NCBI RefSeq assembly: GCF_040719375.1 | Contig: NZ_JBFDTP010000002.1 | Span: 1,426,001 to 1,490,000, forward strand | Length of the DNA: 64,000 nt | Reading direction: 5' to 3' | Source of the DNA: Clostridium sp. AN503 | GTDB taxonomy: Bacteria > Bacillota > Clostridia > Lachnospirales > Lachnospiraceae | Shown here: in pieces, positions 41,577 through 50,820 of the stretch | Position numbering within the stretch: position 1 is the stretch's first letter | Layout: each line of letters opens with the position of its first letter | The notes under the pieces: generated by a model | What the model was told of the DNA's origin: nothing | What the model saw: only the letters and a program-made list of their open reading frames with translations | Database searches by the model: none | Made by a program: the position numbers and the translations under genes

Positions 41577-42911
41577 ATGAAGAGAGCGAATCAGAAAAGA
41601 TGGACGGCTATGGCAGCAATGGGTATGGCAGCGGCATTGTTACTGACTGGGTGCGGCGGGGGCGCGGCTCAGGATACGAAGGCAGCAGGCAGCACGGCTG
41701 TGGACGGAGGGAATGGCGGCGGAGCAGAGCAGGCCGCAGAGCCGGTCACACTGACCATGTGGGCTATGAGCGATGATGAGAAATGCTACAACGCTGTGAT
41801 CGAGGCGTATCAGAAGGATCATCCCAATGTCAGCGTGGAGCTGGTACTGTACTCGTCACCGGAGATTGACAAGGCGCTGACCACTGCCCTGGCAGGGAGA
41901 GATGACATCGATCTGTTCGTCACCAATGGCGGGCAGTATCTTGCGGCGAAGGTCGGTACCGGGATGGCGGAAAATCTGGATTCCTATATTGAAGCATCCG
42001 GATTGGATGTATCAATCTATGGGAGCGATTACGAGAGCACACTGTACGACGATGGAAGCGCTTACGGCCTGCCTTACCGGAACTCCGTATCACTTTTGGT
42101 CTACAATAAAGATATTTTTGATGAGCGCGGAGTGGAATACCCAACGGCAGATACCACCTGGGAGGAACTGACTGGGATCGCACAGAAGGTTACCTGGGGA
42201 GAGGGCGCCGACAAGGTCTACGGCTTTTACAATGCGTCGAGGAACAGTGACTGGATGGGGCCGGCCACGACGAATGGGATAACTTATCTGTCTGACGATC
42301 TGTCCCTGATCCAGAAGGCGATGGAGCTGAAACTGGATGCCTGCGAAAAGGGCGTCATGCTGTCAAACTCCGCTTATACGGCAACGGGGATCGGAGTAAG
42401 GAATATGTTTACTGCAAGGAAGAGCGCCATGTATGTGGGCGGTGACTGGACCATCGGCCAGCTGAGGGGCGATTATGAATCCGGCACCTTTACAGATACG
42501 TGGGATATCGCGCCTATGCCTACTTTGGGTGAAGGCTACGCGAAAAACACATCCATGGGCCAGTATGTATATGCTTCGGTGTGTTCCTATTCCGAGAATA
42601 AAGCTGCGGCCTATGATTTCCTGGAATTCTTATGCGGGGAGCCTGGAGGAATGATCTTTGCGGAGATGGGGACCCTTCCTGCCATCCGTACCGAGGCGGC
42701 AAAAACAGCGTTCTGCGGCGATGGCACACAGATGCCGGCAAGCATCGGCACATTTTTTGATACAGCCACAGTACAGGGCACGCCCGTCCGCTCCGGTATT
42801 TCTGAGCTGGATACCTTCTTAAAAGCAGAAGCTGACCTGGTGTTTAACGGTGAGGAGACCCCGGAAGAAGCGATACAGAAGCTGTATGAAGAGCAGAAAA
42901 AGTATAAATAA
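41577..42911 (+). CDS. Sugar ABC transporter substrate-binding lipoprotein
   Basis: A 444-residue extracellular solute-binding protein (family 1). The signal helix ends in a lipobox LLTGC with C26, followed by a Gly/Ala-rich spacer. The binding domain starts at PVTLTMWAMSDDEK and has the usual YGLPYRNSVSLLVYNKDIF. It delivers an oligosaccharide to the two downstream permeases. The ATG at 41577 follows GAGGTG; an ATG at 41493 would overlap the dehydrogenase gene and precede the signal peptide. Confidence 0.93.
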   Translation: MKRANQKRWTAMAAMGMAAALLLTGCGGGAAQDTKAAGSTAVDGGNGGGAEQAAEPVTLTMWAMSDDEKCYNAVIEAYQKDHPNVSVELVLYSSPEIDKALTTALAGRDDIDLFVTNGGQYLAAKVGTGMAENLDSYIEASGLDVSIYGSDYESTLYDDGSAYGLPYRNSVSLLVYNKDIFDERGVEYPTADTTWEELTGIAQKVTWGEGADKVYGFYNASRNSDWMGPATTNGITYLSDDLSLIQKAMELKLDACEKGVMLSNSAYTATGIGVRNMFTARKSAMYVGGDWTIGQLRGDYESGTFTDTWDIAPMPTLGEGYAKNTSMGQYVYASVCSYSENKAAAYDFLEFLCGEPGGMIFAEMGTLPAIRTEAAKTAFCGDGTQMPASIGTFFDTATVQGTPVRSGISELDTFLKAEADLVFNGEETPEEAIQKLYEEQKKYK

Positions 42912-42925
42912 CATGGAGAATCCCT

Positions 42926-43810
42926 ATGAATAGAAAAAACAAGGTGGTTTTACGCAATACAATAAAAGGATATCTGTTTTTACTGCCGAACTTCCTGGGA
43001 TTTGCATTTTTCACCGCGATTCCTGTAGTAGCCGTGTTTGTGTTGTCCTTTACCGACTGGAATGCGTTTAAAGCTCCTAATTTTGTGGGACTCAATAACT
43101 TTCTGACTCTGTTTACGGATGCAAACTTCAAGCAGTCGCTGGTAAACAACTTTACCTACACATTGATTTTTGTGCCGGGAACGCTGATGCTGGCGCTACT
43201 GTTTGCACTGGGCTTAAACCAGAAGATCAGATTCAAGGAAGGCTTTAGGGTGATCTACTTTCTGCCCCACATTACCTCCATGGTGGCGGCGGCCATGGTA
43301 TGGAGGATGATCTTTAATGATACCTATGGCCCCCTGTCCAATTTTCTAAGAACGGTGGGAATCGATCCTCCAGGATGGCTCAGCAACTCAAAATGGGCGC
43401 TGATATCGATCACAGTCATGAGTATCTGGAAAAATTACGGCTATTATATCGTGATCCTGTTAGCCGGGCTTGCAGGAATCCCGTATCAGCTGTACGAGGC
43501 GGCAGAGCTGGATGGAGCGAACAGGTTTCAGAAGTTTCGGTATATCACATGGCCCATGCTGAGCCCTACGATGTTTTTTGCGCTGATCACCTGCATCATC
43601 AGTTCGTTCAAGGTGTTTGACGCGATCAATATCATGACGGAAGGTGGTCCCGGACGTTCCACTTACGTGCTGGTATACACGATTTACACGGAGGCGTTTC
43701 AGAATTATAAATTCGGTTATGCATCGTCGGTTGCCCTGGTGCTGTTTTTGATCATACTGATCGTGACACTGATCCAGTGGAGAGGACAGAAGAAGTGGGT
43801 GGAATATTAA
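42926..43810 (+). CDS. Sugar ABC transporter permease (MalF/UgpA type)
   Basis: A 294-residue protein with six membrane helices and the EAA loop, readable as YEAAELDGANRFQKFRYITWP, that contacts the ATPase. It is the first of a pair of CUT1-family permeases. No ATP-binding subunit is encoded in the operon, so a shared MsmX-like ATPase encoded elsewhere is expected. Confidence 0.94.
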   Translation: MNRKNKVVLRNTIKGYLFLLPNFLGFAFFTAIPVVAVFVLSFTDWNAFKAPNFVGLNNFLTLFTDANFKQSLVNNFTYTLIFVPGTLMLALLFALGLNQKIRFKEGFRVIYFLPHITSMVAAAMVWRMIFNDTYGPLSNFLRTVGIDPPGWLSNSKWALISITVMSIWKNYGYYIVILLAGLAGIPYQLYEAAELDGANRFQKFRYITWPMLSPTMFFALITCIISSFKVFDAINIMTEGGPGRSTYVLVYTIYTEAFQNYKFGYASSVALVLFLIILIVTLIQWRGQKKWVEY

Positions 43811-43826
43811 AGAACAGGAGCGGATT

Positions 43827-44672
43827 ATGGAACATAAAAATCAGAGAAAATTGAAGAAAACCCTGTGGAACACATTGCTGTACTTTGTGCTGATCCTCGG
43901 TATGGTGACTTCACTGCTGCCGTTTATCTGGATGCTGTCCGGCTCGCTGAAGACGAATAATGAGCTGTTTGCATGGCCGATCGTATGGATACCTGAAACG
44001 CTGCACTGGGATAATTTCACGAAGGTGATCACGCAGATCCCGTTTTTTACATATTTTTTCAATACACTGAAGTTGTCCGTGATCAATACCAGCCTTCAGG
44101 TGATCACCTGTTCCCTGGCGGCCTATTCATTTTCCAAGATCACCTATCCAGGCAGGGATAAGCTGTTTTTGGTGTATCTGGGGACCATGATGGTACCGTT
44201 TCAGGTAACAATGATACCACAGTATATTATCATGAACCATTTAAAGCTTACCAATACTCACATGGCTTTGATCCTGATCCAGGCATTTTCACCATTCGGG
44301 GTGTTTTTGCTGAGGCAGTTTTTTATCAGCATTCCCACGGAGCTGTCTGAGTCGGCGAGGATTGACGGGTGTTCGGAGCTTGGCATTCTGTTCCGGATCA
44401 TCATTCCGCTGGCAAAAGGTGCGTTGGCGACCCTGATCACCTTCACGTTTACATTTGTCTGGAACGATTATCTGGGACCTATGATCTACCTGCACAAGGA
44501 TTCCATCAGGACGATCCAGATCGGGCTGCGCGTGTTCCAGACCACAAACGGAGTGGAGTACAACCTGATCCTGGCGGGCACGGTGATGGGACTTCTGCCG
44601 CTGCTGATCGTGTACTTTACCTGCCAGAAATATTTTACACAGAGTGTTACAGCCACAGGCTTGAAAGGATAA
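43827..44672 (+). CDS. Sugar ABC transporter permease (MalG/UgpE type)
   Basis: The 281-residue partner permease has six helices and the EAA loop SESARIDGCSELGILFRIIIP. It pairs with the preceding protein and lies 16 bases after it. Its last residues (YFTQSVTATGLKG) are the conserved C-terminus of CUT1 inner-membrane proteins. An ACAGGAG site precedes the ATG. Confidence 0.94.
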   Translation: MEHKNQRKLKKTLWNTLLYFVLILGMVTSLLPFIWMLSGSLKTNNELFAWPIVWIPETLHWDNFTKVITQIPFFTYFFNTLKLSVINTSLQVITCSLAAYSFSKITYPGRDKLFLVYLGTMMVPFQVTMIPQYIIMNHLKLTNTHMALILIQAFSPFGVFLLRQFFISIPTELSESARIDGCSELGILFRIIIPLAKGALATLITFTFTFVWNDYLGPMIYLHKDSIRTIQIGLRVFQTTNGVEYNLILAGTVMGLLPLLIVYFTCQKYFTQSVTATGLKG

Positions 44673-44676
44673 GAAT

Positions 44677-46044
44677 ATGATGTTTTCTACTAAAGGGATG
44701 TCGATCATGAAGGACGGGGAGCCCTTTGTGATGAAGGGGTTTAATCTGGGAAACTGGATGATGCTGGAACGGTTTATGTTCGGGTTTCCAGGCGTCGACC
44801 AGCTGTTCCGCAGATACTTCAGGCATTATGCCGGAGAAGAAAAATACGACCGTTTTTTTGACTGCTACTATACGACCTATTTTCAGGAACAGGACGCCGC
44901 CGCCATGAAAGCGATGGGATGCAATACGATCCGGATCCCGTTTAATTACAGGGTATTTGAGCATGATCTATACCCTTACGTATATGATTCCTCGCCGTTT
45001 ACCTATATGGACCACGTGGTGGAGGTCTGTGCCAGATATGGGATCTACTCTGTTATTGATTACCATGCCGTTCAGGGGTATGAGAATGCATTTCACTGCT
45101 GTGACAACATAACAGGGGTCATGGAGCTGTACCATAATGCGGAGTGCCAGAACCGGTGCGTGAAGCTGTGGGAATATGTGGCAGATCATTTTAAGGACAA
45201 TCCCAATGTGATCGGATATGACCTGATCAACGAACCGGGGCCGAAGGATGACGAGGTGGAGCAGTTAAAGGCGCTGTACCGTAAGATCATCCGGGCTGTA
45301 AGAGCCATCGATAAGGATCATATCCTGTTTCTGGAGGGACCGGCCCTGTCAAACCGGTTTGACGTCATGGACGAGGTGTTTGACGACAATATGGGATATT
45401 CGCCTCATTACTATCACTCCGGGCCGAAGTTTGCGGCAATGAAGGATGACCGTCAGTGGCGGGATGCCATAGAACAGGATATTGATACAAGGAGCAGGAT
45501 GTGCGAGAAGCTGGATATTCCCTGCTGGTTTGGTGAAATGGGAATATCGCTGGGGATCTATGATGAGGTACGTCTGCGTTGTATGGATATAACGCTGGAG
45601 CTTTTGAATCAGAGGGGTTATTCGTGGAACCTGTGGACATGGAAGGATTTGTACCGGATGGGACTGTACAGTACTGCCAAGGATTCTCCGTGGCGCAGGC
45701 AGACGGACCGGTTTATCCGGCTGAAAGCAAAATACAGGCTTGACGCCAGCAATGTAGAACCGTGGGAGTGCACGGAGGCGTTTTTTGCAGCGTTTGACCA
45801 GGATTTTGCAGAATACCGGCAGGTCAGTGATTTCAGTGTTGACGGGAACCGTCTGGACAATCTAAAGCACCGGCTCTGGAACAATGCGGCCAATGCAGTC
45901 AGCGAGATCCTGGTGGAGGATTACGCACAGCTGTTTGCGGAGCGGTCCATGGAGGAGCTGGAAGAAATGATAAGCTCGTTTTCCCTGGAAAACTGTGTGA
46001 GAAAAGAAAACTGGTATCAGGTATTCCACAAACATATGAGATAG
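44677..46044 (+). CDS. Glycoside hydrolase family 5, intracellular
   Basis: A 455-residue (beta/alpha)8 retaining glycosidase. The acid/base is E186 in YDLINEPG and the nucleophile E287 in CWFGEMGIS, and GFNLGNWM with TIRIPFNYR are also typical. There is no signal peptide or carbohydrate-binding module, so it acts in the cytoplasm on the oligosaccharide imported by the neighbouring ABC system. GH5 covers glucanases, mannanases and beta-glycosidases, so the exact linkage is not predictable here. It lies four bases after the permease. Confidence 0.88.
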   Translation: MMFSTKGMSIMKDGEPFVMKGFNLGNWMMLERFMFGFPGVDQLFRRYFRHYAGEEKYDRFFDCYYTTYFQEQDAAAMKAMGCNTIRIPFNYRVFEHDLYPYVYDSSPFTYMDHVVEVCARYGIYSVIDYHAVQGYENAFHCCDNITGVMELYHNAECQNRCVKLWEYVADHFKDNPNVIGYDLINEPGPKDDEVEQLKALYRKIIRAVRAIDKDHILFLEGPALSNRFDVMDEVFDDNMGYSPHYYHSGPKFAAMKDDRQWRDAIEQDIDTRSRMCEKLDIPCWFGEMGISLGIYDEVRLRCMDITLELLNQRGYSWNLWTWKDLYRMGLYSTAKDSPWRRQTDRFIRLKAKYRLDASNVEPWECTEAFFAAFDQDFAEYRQVSDFSVDGNRLDNLKHRLWNNAANAVSEILVEDYAQLFAERSMEELEEMISSFSLENCVRKENWYQVFHKHMR

Positions 46045-46056
46045 GAGGAGAAGGTT

Positions 46057-47400
46057 ATGGGGACGATGAAAATAGAAGGCGACATGGTTAAGATCGATCG
46101 GGAGGAGATCCCGGTAGTATGGCGGGGGGATGTCCTGGTGGCAGGAGGAGGACCTGCCGGGCTGGGCGCTGCCATCGCGGCGCACCGCAAGGGGAACCGG
46201 ACACTTTTGCTCGAACAGCATGGATTTTTGGGCGGTATGTGCTCCTATGGGGCGGGAATGCCCTTAGGCGGGGCGTATCCGGGTCTGAGGACCATTGGAG
46301 GGATTGCGGAAGAGATCCTGACTATGGTGAGGAATGCAGGAAAGGATGCGGCTGACGTCAGGCATATGCCTCTGTTTGGAGACTGGTACTTCCATGATTC
46401 CGAATATTTTAAATCCATGATCTCTAAGATGGTTCTGGATGAAAAGCTGGAGGTACGCCTTCACACCTTTGCCGGCGGGGTGATCATGGACGGGGACCGG
46501 AGGGTTGCGGGGATCATCGCGGATTCCAAATCAGGCAGACAGGCGTATCTGGCAAAAACGATCATCGATGCCACCGGAGATGCAGATATCTGTGCATGGG
46601 CAGGCGCTGCCTTTGAGAAGGGCGATGAGAATGGCGCCATGATGGGCGTTACGATTGTGTTCAACATGGGAGGCGTGGATACGGATGCTTATTCTGAATA
46701 CTTAAAAACAGATCCGGGGCTTAAGAAAGCGCTGCAAAAAGCGGAGGAGAACGGATATCCGGTCAATAAGGATGACAAGTATACCAGCATCCACCTGGGT
46801 ATGAGGCCCAATTCCCTGTTCATGAACTCTGTCCGTATCCGGAATATTGACGGGACCAGCGCAGAGGACCTGACGCGTGCCGAGTTGGAAGGCCGCGTGC
46901 GCATGATGGAGCAGGTTGGATTTTTCAGGGAATATGTTCCGGGATGTGCAGACTGCTATATTATGAACTCCGGCGCGCAGGTGGGGATCCGTGACACGAG
47001 GAGGATCGTGGGAGAGGATTATCTGAGTATGGAAGACTGCCTCAGCTTGAGAAAAAGGCCGGACAGCGTTGTACTCAGGTGTACAGGCCCGTTTGACAAC
47101 ACCACCAGGGGGATGGAGCGGGAATATGTGCTCAACGATATTGATATGGAGCAGTGGTACGATATTCCTTATGGCTGTATTGTTCCGAAGGATTTGGACA
47201 ACGTGGTGGTAGCGGGGAGAACCTTCTCCTGCCATTATATGGCGCTGACCAGCTCAAGAGGCCAGGCCCTGCTGATGGGATTGGGACAGGCGGCGGGTAC
47301 TGCGGCGGATTTAGCGATACGGTCGGAAGCTCCGTTTAAGGCAGTGAATGTGAAGGCTTTGCAGGATGTTTTAAGAAAGGACGGCTGTGTTTTAGATTAA
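46057..47400 (+). CDS. FAD-dependent oxidoreductase (FAD_oxidored family)
   Basis: The 447-residue flavoprotein has the dinucleotide-binding motif GGGPAGLGAA near residues 30-39, a second conserved DATGDADICAWAG and a C-terminal GRTFSCHYMALTSSRGQALLMG. A GGMCSYGAG Cys follows the first FAD contact. Members are often found in sugar utilisation loci, but few have a known reaction. Oxidation of the sugar released by the GH5 enzyme, or of its acid, is inferred from operon membership. AGGAGG precedes the ATG, and a terminator follows the gene. Confidence 0.85.
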   Translation: MGTMKIEGDMVKIDREEIPVVWRGDVLVAGGGPAGLGAAIAAHRKGNRTLLLEQHGFLGGMCSYGAGMPLGGAYPGLRTIGGIAEEILTMVRNAGKDAADVRHMPLFGDWYFHDSEYFKSMISKMVLDEKLEVRLHTFAGGVIMDGDRRVAGIIADSKSGRQAYLAKTIIDATGDADICAWAGAAFEKGDENGAMMGVTIVFNMGGVDTDAYSEYLKTDPGLKKALQKAEENGYPVNKDDKYTSIHLGMRPNSLFMNSVRIRNIDGTSAEDLTRAELEGRVRMMEQVGFFREYVPGCADCYIMNSGAQVGIRDTRRIVGEDYLSMEDCLSLRKRPDSVVLRCTGPFDNTTRGMEREYVLNDIDMEQWYDIPYGCIVPKDLDNVVVAGRTFSCHYMALTSSRGQALLMGLGQAAGTAADLAIRSEAPFKAVNVKALQDVLRKDGCVLD

Positions 47401-47418
47401 CAGCTTAGTTTAACGTGA

Positions 47419-47472
47419 AAGATGCCCGTCTGAGGGGAAATGCTTCAGACGGGCATCTTGCTATATTATTAT
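47419..47472. terminator. Bidirectional terminator between the sugar operon and upp
   Basis: Fifteen perfect pairs (47419-47433 with 47445-47459) enclose GGGGAAATGCT. T-rich sequence follows on the plus strand. Confidence 0.9.
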
Positions 47473-47480
47473 TTTTATTA

Positions 47481-48110
47481 TTATTTCGTTCCGAAGATCC
47501 GGTCTCCCGCGTCTCCGAGACCCGGACAGATATAGGCGTTTTCATTGAGGCAGCGGTCCAAATGCCCCACATAGATCTGGATATCCGGATGGGCTTTGTG
47601 CAGACGCTCCAGGCCTTCCGGTGCGGCAATGATCGCCATGAATTTGATGTTCTTTCCGCCGTGCTCCTTGATGAAGTCAACAGCAGAAACGCCGGAACCG
47701 CCGGTTGCCAGCATCGGGTCGGTCACCACGATGGTTCTCTGCTCGATCGGGGTAGGCAGCTTGCAGTAGTACTCATGAGGCTCATGGGTCACTTCGTCGC
47801 GGTACAGGCCAATATGACCGACCTTTGCGCTCGGTACAAGAGCCAGGATACCATTGACCATTCCCAGTCCAGCACGGAGGATCGGGACGACAGCCAGTTT
47901 TTTGCCGGCGATCATGGGAGTCATACAGGTCTCGATCGGTGTTTCGATTTCTACATCCTCCAGGGGAAGATCGCGCAGGGCCTCATATCCCATCAGCATG
48001 GCAATCTCCTCTACAAGAGCGCGGAACTCGTTGGTCCCGGTACGTTTGTCACGCAGGATGGATATTTTGTGCTGTATCAGCGGATGGTTAAAAATTGTTA
48101 CGTTTTCCAT
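47481..48110 (-). CDS. upp: Uracil phosphoribosyltransferase
   Basis: It converts uracil and PRPP to UMP in pyrimidine salvage. The 209 residues start MENVTIFNHPLIQHK and contain the PRPP motif VVTDPMLATGGS and the uracil-contacting C-terminal ICPGLGDAGDRIFGTK. The ATG at 48110 matches the family length; an in-frame extension to 48188 adds 26 residues without homology. AAGGA lies upstream. It is 83 bases downstream of the lipoprotein gene. Confidence 0.96.
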   Translation of the reverse strand: MENVTIFNHPLIQHKISILRDKRTGTNEFRALVEEIAMLMGYEALRDLPLEDVEIETPIETCMTPMIAGKKLAVVPILRAGLGMVNGILALVPSAKVGHIGLYRDEVTHEPHEYYCKLPTPIEQRTIVVTDPMLATGGSGVSAVDFIKEHGGKNIKFMAIIAAPEGLERLHKAHPDIQIYVGHLDRCLNENAYICPGLGDAGDRIFGTK

Positions 48111-48193
48111 AAGTCTAAGTATCCTTTCTCCTAAGTTGATAATATCATAACCCTTTCCGATTTTACCAGATATGACAGCAAATAGCAAGAGTC

Positions 48194-49090
48194 CTATTTA
48201 GTATCCGGCGTATACGCGATGATAGCGTAATCTCCTAATGCATGAGCGACCGGGATGGAGAAATAGATGTCACCCTCATGTTCATAGCTGAAGCAGGACG
48301 GGAGATAGCCGTCAAACGGGAAGTCCGCGTTTTTAAAAAGGCCCGTATAGTATTCCAATGTCTGTTCGTTCTTTGCCCTCATCAAATCTGACTTTAAGGC
48401 TTCACTGGACTCCGGGAACACACAGTCGCCGGACAGCACATAGCCAGCCAAGGTGTATGGGTCTGCAAAATCCTCCAGTCCGAGATTGGATACTTTTGCC
48501 ACATCGATCGTATTGCTGTAGAACAGGTTGGTGGGGAAGGCCGCTCCCTCCGGCGCAAGGGTGCCGGTGTAGGTGACGGTTATCCGGCTCCGGTCCGCAG
48601 CAAGCACTTTGCATGTGATCTGAAGGGAATCGGTTGCTTCGTCAATACCGCTTGCCTGTATAGAGGAGAGCGCATTTTTTTTCAGAAGCTCGTTGATCCT
48701 GACGGCTTTTTCACTGTCATCCATGGTCACAGACGGGTACTGGATGGACACTTTGCCGGAAGCGTAGGTATTTATGGTGGTTTTTAAGCTGGTCACCAGC
48801 GAGGCGGCGCCTGAGCCGGATCCGGAAGTCTTACCGCTGTTTGCGTTGGCTGCATTCTCAACGGCAGCATCTAAGGTGATGGCAGCAGTCGTCTCAGCCG
48901 CGGTTGTCTCCGCCTTAGAAGTTTCGGGAGCCATGGTCTCGGCTGCGGTGGTGTGGGTGCTTGATAAATCGATCTTTTCATGCTTGTTCTTTTTGCATCC
49001 CGTGATCAGGCAGGCGGCGCTGAAGGTGATCAGGCAGAGGTAAACGGCTTTTTTGCGGGCATGGCTCCGGCTGGGGCTGTATTTTATCAT
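48194..49090 (-). CDS. Secreted lipoprotein with Thr/Ala-rich linker (DUF3298/PdaC-like)
   Basis: The 298 residues begin with a basic stretch and signal helix ending in lipobox LITGC with C32. A Thr/Ala/Glu-rich linker follows (about 42-90), then a globular part. Its VSIQYPSVTMDDSEKAVRINELL and later YLAGYVLSGDCVF-like positions resemble the DUF4163/DUF3298 domains found beside PdaC and RsiV. That match is by pattern only. A minus-strand TATAAT lies about 45 bases upstream of the start. Confidence 0.75.
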   Translation of the reverse strand: MIKYSPSRSHARKKAVYLCLITFSAACLITGCKKNKHEKIDLSSTHTTAAETMAPETSKAETTAAETTAAITLDAAVENAANANSGKTSGSGSGAASLVTSLKTTINTYASGKVSIQYPSVTMDDSEKAVRINELLKKNALSSIQASGIDEATDSLQITCKVLAADRSRITVTYTGTLAPEGAAFPTNLFYSNTIDVAKVSNLGLEDFADPYTLAGYVLSGDCVFPESSEALKSDLMRAKNEQTLEYYTGLFKNADFPFDGYLPSCFSYEHEGDIYFSIPVAHALGDYAIIAYTPDTK

Positions 49091-49200
49091 AGAGAGTCCT
49101 CCTTTGTAAGTACGTGTGAAATAAATAACTGGATTTATTATAGCTTAAAAAGAAGCGGATGAACAGAGGGAAAGTCTTACGGTAGTTTTAAGCTTTTGAG

Positions 49201-49229
49201 ATGACAGGAGCTGGTGGACATGCTACAAT
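49201..49229 (+). promoter_or_regulatory. Sigma-A promoter of the P-loop gene
   Basis: ATGACA (49201-49206), 17-base spacer, TACAAT (49224-49229). Confidence 0.65.
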
Positions 49230-49269
49230 ACTCTTAGAGGTCCGTGCAGTTCGGTCATGGAGGAGGACA

Positions 49270-49779
49270 ATGAAGACATTATATCTGATTGGCGGTACCA
49301 TGGGGATAGGAAAAACCACGGTATGCCGGCAATTAAATAAAGAATTACATAACAGCGTTTTCCTGGATGGCGACTGGTGCTGGGATTCCGATCCGTTTCA
49401 GGTTACCGAGGATACGAAAGCAATGGTATTGGATAATATCCGTTATCTTCTGAATAATTTTATTCATTGTCCGGCATATGAAAATATCATTTTCTGCTGG
49501 GTCATGCATGAGCAGGCGATCATAGATGATATTGTGCAGCAAATCGATACGGAATGCTGCCGGGTAGAGCCAATCTCTCTGATCTGTGATGTGCAAACTC
49601 TGATAAAAAGGCTGGAAAAAGACATAGGTGACGGTCTCAGGGATCGAGAGGTCCTTGACAGGAGCGTGAAGCGGATTGCCTGTTATCAGCAGTTGAAAAC
49701 CAGGAAAATAGATACGTCTGAAAAACAGATCCAGGATATTGTGAGAGAAATCATAGAAAGGCAGGGATGCATATGTTAA
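49270..49779 (+). CDS. P-loop NTPase (AAA/nucleotide-kinase type)
   Basis: A 169-residue protein starting MKTLYLIGGTMGIGKTTVCR, where GTMGIGKTT (9-17) is the Walker A loop. The acidic VFLDGDWCW strand and a later RLEKDIGDGLRDREVLDRS segment, with arginines that could form a lid, suggest a small-molecule or nucleotide kinase. The substrate is unknown. The ATG at 49270 has GGAGGAGG upstream. It belongs to an accessory region, and its 3' end overlaps a broken gene by a few bases. Confidence 0.8.
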   Translation: MKTLYLIGGTMGIGKTTVCRQLNKELHNSVFLDGDWCWDSDPFQVTEDTKAMVLDNIRYLLNNFIHCPAYENIIFCWVMHEQAIIDDIVQQIDTECCRVEPISLICDVQTLIKRLEKDIGDGLRDREVLDRSVKRIACYQQLKTRKIDTSEKQIQDIVREIIERQGCIC

Positions 49780-49956
49780 AAGTTGCAGCAGCTTTGATAC
49801 TTGGCTTGATATTCACCGGTTCTTCTGTACAGAAGGAGAGCAGTGCTGAGCGTAAAGGCAGGAACCGGGAATATCTACTTTTCAGGCGCTTCGGCCGTAT
49901 ATGACTTTGACATAAGTTTTGGACTTTCAGACGATATCAAATATTATTTGGACTGA
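49773..49956 (+). pseudogene. Frameshifted remnant of a small secreted protein gene
   Basis: An ATG at 49773, overlapping the previous stop, opens a signal-peptide-like sequence (MLKVAAALILGLIFTGSS) that ends at 49904. One base over, an open frame without its own start continues with VKAGTGNIYFSGASAVYDF and stops at 49956. The two overlap near 49845-49860 and would read as one secreted protein if a +1 shift were restored. The likely reading is a decayed gene, but a programmed frameshift or sequencing error cannot be excluded. Confidence 0.55.
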
Positions 49957-49970
49957 TAGATGGTGATGGA

Positions 49971-50723
49971 ATGAATATGGATTTTATAAACCTGACGGAA
50001 GACAACCTTGCCGATGAGCATTTATGCTGCATTATCCGCAGCAAAAAGCCTCATCCCGGCGTCGAGGCTAAAAGAAAATGGCTTGCGGACCGGCTGCGGG
50101 AAGGGCACGTCTTCCGAAAGCTGAATGAAAAAGCAGTTGTTTTTATGGAGTACGCCCCGCTTGAGACAGCCTGGGTGCCCATAAACGGTGATCATTATAT
50201 TTACCTGTACTGTTTATGGGTTAATGGCAGCCACAAGGGGAAAGGATATGGGAAAGCGCTGATGGAGTACTGCCTGGAGGATGCCAGGGCAAAGGGAAGA
50301 TCCGGCATCTGTATGCTTGGGGCGAAGAAACAGAAGGCATGGCTTTCCGACCAGTCATTCGCGAAGAAGTATGGCTTTGAGACTGTAGATACCACAGATA
50401 ACGGATATGAACTGCTTGCACTTTCCTTCGACGGTACCGTGCCTCAGTTCGCGCCTAATGCCAAAAAACAGATGATAGAGGATGGGGAGCTGACTATTTA
50501 TTATGACTTTCAGTGTCCTTATATTAGTCAGAATCTTGACGCGGTAAAAAAGTTCTGCGGGGAGAATGGCATACCTGTATCACTGATCCAGGTGGATACC
50601 CTGCAAAAAGCCAAAGCGCTTCCCTGTGTTTTTAATAACTTTGCAGTTTTTTACAAAGGGAAATTTCAGACTGTGAATTTGCTGGATGCTTCTCAATTGG
50701 CACGAATGATTAAAAATGCGTAG
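49971..50723 (+). CDS. YoaP-like GNAT acetyltransferase with C-terminal YoaP domain
   Basis: The 250-residue protein combines an N-terminal GNAT domain (about 1-150), with the acetyl-CoA loop GSHKGKGYGKALM, and a C-terminal domain (about 165-250). The latter contains DFQCPYISQNLDAVKKF and resembles a thioredoxin-like YoaP domain. Length and arrangement match Bacillus YoaP. The DFQCPY Cys is a candidate active residue. The substrate is unknown. The start may be 49971 or 49977. Confidence 0.82.
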   Translation: MNMDFINLTEDNLADEHLCCIIRSKKPHPGVEAKRKWLADRLREGHVFRKLNEKAVVFMEYAPLETAWVPINGDHYIYLYCLWVNGSHKGKGYGKALMEYCLEDARAKGRSGICMLGAKKQKAWLSDQSFAKKYGFETVDTTDNGYELLALSFDGTVPQFAPNAKKQMIEDGELTIYYDFQCPYISQNLDAVKKFCGENGIPVSLIQVDTLQKAKALPCVFNNFAVFYKGKFQTVNLLDASQLARMIKNA

Positions 50724-50781
50724 AAAACGACATAAAACGCGTAAAACATGTAACGACTTCTATACTTCCCTTCAAACTCAT

Positions 50782-50789
50782 GCTATAAT
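50782..50789 (+). promoter_or_regulatory. Extended -10 promoter of the YHYH gene
   Basis: TGC-TATAAT at 50781-50789 is an extended -10 element about 32 bases before the ATG, with no good -35. Confidence 0.5.
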
Positions 50790-50820
50790 GATTACAAAAT
50801 AGCATGACATGGAGGGAACT

